A stretch of 26,562 nt of DNA from positions 625,479 through 652,040 of the forward strand of contig WELB01000035.1 in the NCBI GenBank assembly GCA_009602725.1. Reading direction: 5' to 3'. This stretch comes from Spirogloea muscicola. Its lineage: Eukaryota > Streptophyta > Zygnematophyceae > Spirogloeales > Spirogloeaceae. Shown here in pieces: positions 11,767 through 19,513 of this stretch; the stretch's first letter is position 1; the number at the start of each line of letters is the position of its first letter. The notes under the pieces were generated by a model. That model saw nothing but the letters and a program-made list of their open reading frames with translations. It had not been told where the DNA came from and made no database searches. Position numbers and translations under genes: made by a program.

Positions 11767-12643
11767 CGAGCGGATGAAGCTGCAGGGCGCGTCGGCCTTG
11801 CCTATCACTTTCCGTCGGCCTTTCCCCTGCGCCTTTGTGGCACTACCGGTGAGGACGGCGGAGTGCTCCAGCAGCCGCCGCGGCGGCGAAAGCGGATCAC
11901 CAGAACACGCAGCTTTCGCCGCCTGCCGCAGCCCACTTGGGCCTTCCTTCGTTGGCAAGCACTTGGCCGTTACGAGTGTGTCGAGCGGCCAGCCGCCGCC
12001 GCCGCCGCCACCAGCGCTGGCGGCGCCAATGCTCGTCCTTCGTTGCTAACTCGAGTTGGAGTGCTCCTCCTTATGCAGCTCTAGGTTTGCTTTGATCCCT
12101 GTTCTGAGAACCCTGGATGAGTAACCACTGACTCCTTTTCAAATCCCTTAAACCCTCCAGATTCGACAGTCACAAAACCCGTATCATGTGGCTTGCTCTC
12201 ATTCAATTCAGCCGATAGCCACACTTGCGGCTACTCGTCACCGAAGTCCAGAAGTGGCGTTGGGTTCTCAGGCAACCTCAGGTCACATGCACAGGTTTGA
12301 CGCTGCATGGCCTTGTCAGCTTGTGCTTTGGCAGCTGAGAAGCGTGTGGGAGAGCTTGAGCTATTCAGCCAAGTCTGGTAATTAGCAGTGTGTGTTGCGC
12401 CACATGGTGTCGGTTGCTAGTTAACGTCGATAGGACAGATGGGTGTGATATGCAGGTGACAAAGTTGAGTCCACGTGACCGGCAACGCCAAAATTGTGAA
12501 AGGAAATAGAAAACGAGAAAATTGGACATTACTTGCTTTGAGATGAGATAGATAGTGTAGTATCGGAATGAGAAGGTCATTGAGGCTTGTGATGGAGGAT
12601 TTCCAATTATGATGAAGAAGCCAGAGCAGCAGCCAAGCATCAC
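11767..12643. other. GC-rich RMT2 5' flank, then unassigned DNA
   Basis: From 11767 to about 12050 the sequence is GC-rich with GGC-type triplet runs and is open on the minus strand without an ATG; I take it as RMT2 5' UTR/promoter. From 12050 to 12643 nothing is recognised apart from a CTTAAACCCT motif at 12147-12156. The boundary of the repeat block probably lies here. Confidence 0.4.
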
Positions 12644-12900
12644 ATGGACTGGCTGCTAACTCAGTATACCACTCTACTGACAGAGCAGACTTTCACACAG
12701 GGGGATACCATGCTGCCACAAGACATCACCACAGTAGCAAGGGTAGCCACCTACAAGCTGCCCAAGGTGGACCTCACTATGGCAGGTTTCCCTTGTGGAG
12801 GTTTCAGCTCACTTGGAAGTGGATTAGGGTTCCAACACCCTCAGACCGGTCTCTTCATACCAATGATGGAGCTTATGCACGATATTCATTCCCGCCAAAA
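12644..12900 (+). pseudogene. C5-cytosine DNA methyltransferase-like fragment (N-terminal half)
   Basis: The reading begins MDWLLTQYTTLL and runs through DITTVARVATYKLPKVDL, then AGFPCGGFSSLGSGLG and HPQTGLFIPMMELM. The FPCGGFSSLG block fits motif IV of C5-methyltransferases, with the catalytic Cys present, and the HPQTGLF stretch fits the motif that follows. Similarity ends near 12900, where the frame runs into unrelated residues and stops at 13102. No motif I, ENV or target-recognition region follows on this strand. Methyltransferase domains of this kind are known in some algal and dinoflagellate retrotransposons, but no reverse transcriptase, integrase or LTR is seen here. Best read as a transposon-derived fragment. 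Confidence 0.65.
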
Positions 12901-13425
12901 TTTGTTGGTAGCCAGAACCTTGACCATTCCTTGCCCTGCCTGTCCTCTGATGACGCGGAAATCTTCAGAACCCTCGGAAGCAACAGAAGTCGGGAATGTC
13001 ATTCTAGTACAGCGCTCTCTGTTGAAAGGGCCTTTGTTGAATTCCTGGACTATGGAACGAATCCTCGACCTGGAATCAGAGCCATGTATGCATGTAGATT
13101 AGGAGGACGGCTCTGTTTCTGAACACAGGTCTCAAGCATCCGCTGCGGTGCCAGGTTCGTCCAATGTAATCTGACTCTGTCAGCCAACGAGCCCATCTTG
13201 GCTGCGTTGAACTTGGCTGGCGGTCCGAGAATGTCACACACTGTGGTGAAGGCAGAACGAGCCAGATGATGACTGGCCTTCGGTTCGACATTCTCGATAA
13301 TATAACCATACGGAGTGGATTGGCGAGAACGAATATCGTGCATAAGCTCCATCATTGGTATGAAGAGACCGGTCTGAGGGTGTTGGGACCCTAATCCACT
13401 TCCAAGTGAGCTGAAACCTCCACAA
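12793..13425. repeat. 106-bp inverted repeat within the methyltransferase fragments
   Basis: Arms are 12793-12898 and 13320-13425, equal in length with three or four mismatches by hand alignment, separated by 421 bases. The arms cover the FxCGGFSSLG to MMELMHDI region. Similarity stops abruptly at both ends of both arms. Confidence 0.9.
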
Positions 13426-13430
13426 AGAAA
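13050..13430 (-). pseudogene. C5-cytosine DNA methyltransferase-like fragment (central/C-terminal half), inverted
   Basis: Read from about 13430 down to the stop at 13050, this repeats the GGFSSLGSGLG / HPQTGLFIPMMELM block of the fragment at 12644 and continues through YGYIIENVEP (motif VI, ENV) and MGSLADRVRLHWTNLAP (a motif VIII-like R-x-R region) to HAYMALIPGRGFVP. The Pro before the catalytic Cys is replaced (FLCGG instead of FPCGG). The codons upstream of 13430 are low-complexity Thr/Val alternations unrelated to the family. Together the two fragments cover much of one methyltransferase domain, but in opposite orientations. Confidence 0.65.
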
Positions 13431-13560
13431 AGAGGCAGCGGAAACACCAAGCAACCAACAGTGATGCAAGGACGAGATCCGGAAGTAATGTCCAGTAACT
13501 GTCACAGAAACAGTATCAGTGACAGTACTGGTAATTGAAATAGTAACGGAATGTCTGATA

Positions 13561-13664
13561 ACGCCCAATTTGAGGGACTTCGGACAGAACCAGTGTCATG
13601 CCCAATTAAGGGACTTCGGACAGAACCAGTTTCACGCCCAATGAAGGGTCTTAGGGCCAGTGTC
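13561..13664. repeat. Three tandem 31-37-bp units
   Basis: Units start at 13561, 13598 and 13634, each beginning RYGCCCAAT and containing AAGGG/GAGGGACTT and a CCAGT box; the third is shorter and diverged. An exact 18-bp piece of the third unit (CGCCCAATGAAGGGTCTT, 13635-13652) recurs in the same orientation at 16124-16141. Confidence 0.75.
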
Positions 13665-13828
13665 GTGCTAAATCCCGTCGACTGCGTATTTGTGTCGATT
13701 TGACTAAGACGGCTGACCTGGCTTGACACGTGGCTTCCTAGGCTGTCTCATTCACTTTTGTGTGTGATTCACGCTAAGGATGGAGGACCACTTTCCTCTG
13801 TTCTCTCTCCCGGTTACCGCTCAAATGT

Positions 13829-13873
13829 GGACGACGACAACGACGACAACCACAACAACGACGACAACAACAT
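13829..13873. repeat. GAC/AAC trinucleotide-rich tract
   Basis: An imperfect run of ACG, ACA and ACC triplets, just upstream of the composite repeat element. It translates to Asp/Asn/Thr-rich low-complexity peptide and has no other feature. Confidence 0.7.
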
Positions 13874-13930
13874 CGACCGCACATCAAATGCGGGCGACAA
13901 CAAAAACGGAGCGACTACAAGGGCCCAGGG

Positions 13931-14180
13931 GAGAGAAGGCGCGCGGGGCGCATGAATTGAAAGGGAGGCCAATTCAAGCCAATACATTGTTCAGGCAGAG
14001 TCGAGTGCAGACTAAACAAGGCTACATAATACGGAGACCTAATCTAAGGTACCTAAGATGACATTAGTACCCACGGGTGAGCACAAACAAATCTGACAAG
14101 CTAACTTGGGGAGCTGGAGCGCCGCCGCGAAAGCCGGAGGCCTGACTTAGAGCGCGCCCTGCACGTTGATGAAGAGCCAA
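13931..14180 (+). repeat. Module R, copy 1 (250 bp)
   Basis: Begins GAGAGAAGGCGCGCGG and ends in TTGATGAAGAGCCAA. About 14 substitutions and no indels separate it from copy 4 by hand count (about 94% identity). Confidence 0.9.
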
Positions 14181-14484
14181 CACGCGACGCCGACCGTCAG
14201 AAGACCGTTCGAGGCGCAACGAGGGAAGCCCATCTGAAGGTACCTCGACCACCCACAAGACCGTGAAGGTGGGCGCTACAGAAGCGGTGGCGGGGCGATC
14301 GTGGAACGGACTGCTGAAGATGACCATCCTACGGTCGAGCCAGCTCCTGCGACAGATGACGGCCCACGACAGCCGACCATCCAGCTTAGCCAACCAGCGT
14401 AGCCAACGGCCGCACCTGTGGCCTATCAGGTAGCGCTAGGGTTTCGCCGCGCCCGGCCCAAGTCGGGGCGAGCAGCCCTTGCAA

Positions 14485-14553
14485 GAGAGAAGGCGCGCGG
14501 TGCGCATGAAATTAAAGCGAGGCCAATTCAAGCCATTACATTGTTCAGGCAGA
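14485..14553 (+). repeat. Module R, copy 2 (5' part only)
   Basis: Matches roughly the first 69 bases of module R with a few substitutions and a one-base shift (ATGAAATTAAAG for ATGAATTGAAAG), then diverges after TTCAGGCAGA. Confidence 0.85.
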
Positions 14554-14703
14554 AAATGCAGAAAGTGCAAAGAATGCAGCGCAAAGAATGTGGCTACATG
14601 AAAAGACGCCCTATACTAGGAGGGCCGGAGGTGCCACAGAGCGGGGGGAGCCGTGCTGACGGGGGCCATGTCGACTCGACCGGTACCGCTTGTGGAGCTG
14701 CTA

Positions 14704-14893
14704 GAGAGAAGGCGCGCGGGGCGCATGAATGAGGAGGTTGAGGAAGCAGCAATGGCAGGAGGGTCAGGCAGAGTCGAGTGCAGACTAAACAATGCTACAT
14801 AATACGGAGACCTAATCTAAGGTACCTAAGATGACATTAGTACCCACGGGTGAGCACAAACAAATCTGACAAGCTAACTTGGGGAGCTGGAGC
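14704..14893 (+). repeat. Module R, copy 3, with a 33-bp swapped segment
   Basis: Bases 1-27 and 61-190 of module R are present in register, but bases 28-60 are replaced by the 33-bp module Q (14731-14763). The swap is exactly length-preserving. The copy ends at GGGGAGCTGGAGC and is followed after two bases by a second Q. Confidence 0.9.
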
Positions 14894-15195
14894 TAGAGGA
14901 GGTTGAGAAAGCAGCAATGGCAGGAGGGAGGGCGGGTGGGGGAAAGGAGGGCCGTAGGTGCCACAGAGCGGGGGGAGCCGTGCTGACGGGGGCCATGACG
15001 ACTCGACCGGTACCGCTTGCAAGGGGTTACTGAGTGTCTCGTAGCAGCTTTGTTTCTGTTACTTAGCGCTTCCCCTGGCCCCCTTCTCGTACTCTGTTCA
15101 TTCTTTTTCGGGCTGGTTATTCCAGCCCCTATTCTCAATGGGCGAGCACTTTCTTCTTCTTCTTGCAAGAGAGAGAAGAGCACAAACAAGAGAGA

Positions 15196-15445
15196 GAGAG
15201 AAGGCGCGCGGGGCGCATGAATTGAAAGGGAGGCCAATTCAAGCCAATACATTGTTCAGGCAGAGTCGAGTGCAGACTAAACAAGGCTACATGATTTGGA
15301 GACCTAAACTAAGGTGCCTAAGGTGACACTAGTATCCACGGGAGAGCACAAACAAATCTGACAAGCTAACTTGGGGAGCTGGAGCGCCACCACGAGAGCC
15401 GGAGGCCTGACTTAGAGCACGCCCTGCACGTTGATGAATAGCCAA
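15196..15445 (+). repeat. Module R, copy 4 (250 bp)
   Basis: Same start, end and length as copy 1, in direct orientation, 1265 bases downstream. It is preceded by a short GA-rich tract (GAGAGAGAG). Confidence 0.9.
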
Positions 15446-15481
15446 TGCTTGCGAGCGCTGCAAACTAAGCGAGAGCCGCAT

Positions 15482-15516
15482 TCAGACTTGCAAAGCAGTC
15501 TGCTTTGCAAGTCTGA
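15482..15516. repeat. Perfect 16-bp hairpin with 3-base loop
   Basis: TCAGACTTGCAAAGCA is followed by GTC and then its exact reverse complement. It lies about 40 bases beyond module R copy 4. There is no T-run after it, so it is not a simple terminator. Confidence 0.9.
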
Positions 15517-16690
15517 CCCTCTTGCCGCGAGCCACGCCTGCGCCAACGCCGCGCCATAGAAGCGTAGAGCCTAGGGCAGGAGCCGCAGCAGCTAGTCAAC
15601 CTTAGCACGGACCCGCGGCGCGACTGCGAGAAGTCGTGGTAATTCTGTGGTGAGCAGCCTCGAATGTTGCGCTGAGTGTCGCAAGCTCCACTTAACTGAG
15701 CACTGGTTCTCAAGTTGCATCAGTCAAGGGCTGTCCATTGAGGCCTGATAGCACTGTCATCGATTGGCATCTACTGACCTTGCGCAAGTGACGAGCTTGT
15801 GGACAAGGGACTGCACATTACTTGTGTTTGCGCTTCTTCTATTGCTCGCATTGGATACTGGATAGAGTCAACTCAGTAGACGGTCCATCCTACTTATACT
15901 AACTACAGATCAAAATTCGACTGTTCTTGACTTGTCCATGGTGCTGTGATGTCTAGCATGGTTCCTCAGCAGATGGCTTTTCATGACAGTCTGGTCAAAG
16001 TAGCCAATATCCTCGTTTGGCTTGTGTGTACACCAGACTAGCAAGTCAGCTATTTCCTTCTTCTAGACCTATCGACGCCATCTCGCACCGACGCCCTCGC
16101 GCATGACACCAGTGACCGATCGTCGCCCAATGAAGGGTCTTTTGTCAGTACTGTATGCTCACAAAGATGCACTCAGTACAACCGTTGAGGATAGAGCAAG
16201 ATCACGTGTGTCTTGCCAATGCACCGGTTTACGTACCGGTCGACGGAGTTCACAGAGTGCCGTTGTTTAGAGGCACAGTTTTTCGGGGCAGATCCCCCCA
16301 CTAGAAGTGCCTAAATGATAACGAAGCAACACATCTCTCATATTCTCTACAGGCCGGGGGGTAATGAACCGGACGCGAGGGTTTGGGGCTTGACTGCCTC
16401 GAAAAGCAAGCGCAGAGCGGCTCATTACCGTCTCCCAGACGGCCCCCACCCGTCTCCAAGCCGCGGCGTCACGAGGCCCTCTTTGAGGCCGCTGCTCGCC
16501 GCTAGCGCCGCTTCCAGGCGGTCGTTGGCGGGCTTCGTCTTCGTCGCGGAGCGAGCCTCGTGGACCCACAGGAAGCACAAGGCGCGCGGAAGGCTGCCTC
16601 CTCGTCGGCCTCGACGCGAGGCGAGGCTATGACGCCACCGCCTTCGCCTGCGCCTGCTGCTCAGGCGGCGGCGCCGGCTGCCACCGCCAC
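15517..16690. other. Repeat-block DNA without a recognised gene
   Basis: No family is recognised. It holds the second copy of an 18-bp repeat (16124-16141) and a CCGGTTTACGTACCGG near-palindrome around 16204-16219. From about 16400 the sequence becomes GC-rich. Confidence 0.4.
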
Positions 16691-16985
16691 CTGCGCCCGC
16701 GGCGCCTGCGGCAGCAAGCGGCAGGCGCGGCAGGCAGTCCCGCTCCCGCAGGCGCCTGATCGCCTGCCGCAGCCACCTGCGCTTGCGGCGCCTCCGCGGC
16801 AAGCAGAAGGTGTGGCAGGCCGACGCCGCAGGCGCCTGGGCCTGGGCCTGCCACCGCCATCTGCGCTTGCGGCGCCTCTGGCGGCAAGCGGCAGGCGCTC
16901 CAGGCAAGCGCCGCAGGCTCCTGACTGCCTCCCACTGCTACCTTCGCTTGCGGCGCCTCTGGTGGGAGGCGCCGAAGGCCGACGC
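16691..16985. repeat. GC-rich palindromic minisatellite (about 81-87-bp units)
   Basis: Four degenerate units are centred on GCTTGCGGCGCCT or GCCCGCGGCGCCT at about 16694, 16781, 16864 and 16945, usually preceded by CCACC/CCACT and followed by GGCAAGC, so each unit has a self-complementary core. The unit spacing (87, 83, 81) is not constantly a multiple of three, which argues against a protein repeat. Several long Arg/Pro/Ala-rich open frames overlap it on both strands. Confidence 0.7.
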
Positions 16986-17387
16986 CGCTGGCAGCTGCTC
17001 GCTGCCAGCCGCGGCAAGCAGCAACCTCTAGTTGGACGGGCCCTCCACTCGCGACTTATCCTTGTGGTAAGCTTCTCCTCCAACAGTCATGGCTTCGAAT
17101 TCTTGGTTGCTCGCACTTGCTGCTGTGAGGTCACGGCCTGCGCATGCCGTACACAACCACGATAGTCTTGAGCACTCTCGCCTCATTGCATTGTAAGAGT
17201 CTCGCCTTTGAGAGGCATACTTTGCTTGAGACTACTCTTCCTTATTGCCTTCCGAACTTGCTTCACCTACTTATGCATCTCCCAAGGGCTTCCTCCTTAA
17301 GGCTATGGCCGCACAGTGCCTCGTAGACATGCGAATCCTGATGTCAAGGGTATGCACGTTCGCGTCTTCTCATGCAGGAATGTAAAG

Positions 17388-19513
17388 ATGGCCACAGTGA
17401 GAAAGGACCATAGGGTCGGTTTCACAAAAGCTAGAAAGCGGAAACGTGGCTTCCTCGACATTCTTCCACTTCGGGTTTTTTGCCGCATTTGGTTTAGAGT
17501 TGTCTCAGGCATGCTCATCCACTTGGGTGCTTCACGAAGAATCTTACAGACATTGGTTCGGCTGACTTGCTTTTTGAGGTTCTTCGTTGCCGCTCTAGCA
17601 ATCTCATCTTGGCTAAGGGAAGGATCATCACGTTTCAATTGATATGATTCATCCATTTCATCCACTTGGGTGCTTCACGAAGAATCTTACAGACATTGGT
17701 TCGGCTGACTTGCTTTTCGAGGTTCTTCGTTGCCGCTCTAGCAATCTCATCTTGGCTGAAGGAAGGATCATCACGTTTCAATTCACATGAGATTGCTAGA
17801 GCGGCAACGAAGAACCTCGAAAAGCAAGTCAGCCGAACCAATGTCTGTAAGATTCTTCGTGAAGCACCCAAGTGGATGAGCATGCCTGAGACAACTCTTA
17901 ACCAAATGCGGCAAAAAAACCCGCAGTGGAAGAATGTCGAGGAAGCCACGTTTCTATGGTTTCAAAGTGTATGTAGTATCCTCCCCTTTGTGGCTTGGTG
18001 CATGCTAATGCCCACCATGGAATCTGTGCATAGCATTCTGATACGTCGTAGAAATATGTCTTGGTTTTGGGTTGCACATGCTTGGGATGTGTTCGGTTGA
18101 CTTGAGTACAGTATGTTGTCTTGATTGCAGAAAGCTAAAGTGGTACGACATATTAGCGACGACCAACTGGGGGTCGTGGCCAGCCACTTTGCAGGAAAGC
18201 TTGGTGTTGCAGATTTCAAGGGCTCGAGAGGATGGTTGTCTAACTTCAAAAAGAGATACGGCATCAAGTTGCATGCTATCCATGGGGAGGCTGCATCAGC
18301 CAATGAAGCTGGTGTTGACCTAGCTCGGCTCTTTGTTCCAAAAATTATCGAGGAAGGTGGCTATGGCCCTGAAGACGTATATAATCTTGATGAGACTGGT
18401 CTTTTCTGGAAGGCCAAGCCTTCCAGATGCAATGCAACAGGTCGGTGATTGCACTTGCTCAATATATGAAATGGCAATGGACATAGCTGATACTGGATTG
18501 CTAAAGTAAACTCTTGAGGTGATTTTGACATCGGCGTACCTGGACGTTGTGCAGGACCTGTCCAAGGTACCAAGGTAGAGAAGGATAGATTTACGATAAG
18601 CTTTTGTACCAATGTGACTGGCAATGACCGCTTGAAGCCTGTAATAATCACAAAGGCAAAGAGACCCAGGACTTTTCCTCCTTCCTTTGGCCTGGATGAC
18701 AGGGCAAGTGAGTTTTCATCCATGTGATCTAATCGAAAGTGATTCATGCTATCGATCATTTGGCACCTTGTAGTGTGCGCTCCAGTCCAGCCTGTTGTCT
18801 TGCGCACTTATATGTGACGATGTGTCCATGCAGATTTTCAGAGAGTGGCTGCGTCAAATCAACTCCGCAATGGCAGAACGTCAAAGAAATGTCCTTCTAT
18901 TTGTGGACAATGCAGAAAGCCACACCCTTGAAATGGAGATAGTTGACTTGCATGGATTGAGGGCCGCGCGCCTATCAAACCTCACAATTGTGTTCCTCCC
19001 TGCTAATACAACAAGCAAAGTACAGCCTTTAGATGCAGGCATCATCGCGTCGTTCAAAAGTAGATACAAGAGTGCGCTTGTGAGGTGGGAGGTTGGGTGG
19101 CTTGACGAGGCGGTGCGGAGCAGCCCCACCTTGACCACTGATCCCTTGCTCAACACCTTGGTCGACAAGAAGAAGCACAATATTTACGAGGTAAGAAACT
19201 ACTCTTGCTTCGTCTGAGCTTGCTCTTGTACCATCAGGATGAACAATGAAATAATGTGATGTCTATTTTGAATGTAGGCCATTATGTGGACGTGGAGAAT
19301 TTGGCATGACATCCCGACACATGTCATGGCCAATTATTGGCGCAGAACTGGCATCCTCCCTAACTGGACCGTCTATGCAAGCACGCTTGTTGACGCCCAC
19401 AACGCTGTGACGTATTCAATATGCTTGTGTTACAAGAAGCCATTGATAGCCTCAAGCTTGGCCCGGACGCCCTCACGGCTTCAGAATACATCATTTTGCC
19501 AGGACAAAGTCAA
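17388..19513 (+). pseudogene. pogo/Tigger-type (Tc1-mariner) transposase, rearranged and frameshifted
   Basis: A DDE transposase with CENP-B-like helix-turn-helix. Likely pieces: start ATGGCCACAGTG at 17388 (Lys/Arg-rich, cut off near 17446 by an inverted insert); HTH exon about 17787-17968 (EIARAATKNLEKQVSRTNV, PETTLNQMRQ); 18131-18440 (WLSNFKKRYGIKLHAIHGEA, VYNLDETGLFW with the first catalytic Asp); 18555-18707 (GTKVEKDRFTISFCTN); 18834-19190 (LLFVDNAESH second Asp, FLPANTTSKVQPLDAGII third Asp, 41 residues between them); 19278-19513 (WRIWH, NYWRRTGILPNW, EYIILPGQ). The AWMTG block before 18707 is in a different frame from the preceding residues, with several expected residues missing, and a second frame change lies near 19407. 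The element therefore looks inactive though it keeps all three Asp. Confidence 0.88.
17442..17953. repeat. Triplicated, partly inverted transposase HTH segment
   Basis: Copy A (minus, 17442-17640), copy B (minus, 17659-17783) and copy C (plus, from 17787). A and B are direct repeats with a 143-bp period; B and C are inverted with perfect 92-bp arms (17659-17750 and 17787-17878) and a 36-base spacer; A and C are inverted over about 166 bp (17442-17607 and 17787-17953) with a one-base indel in an A-run and a few substitutions. All three encode the EIARAATKNLxKQVSRTNV segment. Confidence 0.95.

Larger units (their letters stand above)
13931..15445. mobile_element. Non-coding composite repeat element (R, P, Q modules)
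   Basis: The element is bounded by two 250-bp direct copies of module R and filled with partial R copies and two pairs of shorter modules. P (74 bp) occurs at 14619-14692 and 14946-15019; Q (33 bp) at 14731-14763 and 14896-14928. The order is R1, about 300 unique bases, R2 (5' part), P1, R3 (chimeric), Q2, P2, about 175 unique bases, R4. No transposase or reverse transcriptase is present. It could be a non-autonomous LTR-like element with R as the terminal repeat, or a tandem array scrambled by recombination; I cannot identify target-site duplications. Confidence 0.6.

Noticed and set aside
13440-13568. N-terminal part of the inverted methyltransferase frame (Thr/Val alternation)
   Set aside because: It is low-complexity sequence from short GTCACAG/CTGTGAC-like repeats, with no similarity to the upstream half of the plus copy.
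17081-17105. CAGTCATGGCTTCGAA as left terminus of the pogo-like element
   Set aside because: Only the first seven bases match the right terminus, the rest diverges and the preceding dinucleotide is AA rather than TA.
16425-17165. Several overlapping Arg/Ala/Pro-rich open frames of 100-200 codons
   Set aside because: They arise on both strands from the GC-rich minisatellite, whose unit length is not a constant multiple of three.
17305-17345. CAGTGCCTCGTAGACATG as left terminus of the pogo-like element
   Set aside because: The match needs a three-base gap, is weak beyond CCTCG and lacks a flanking TA.
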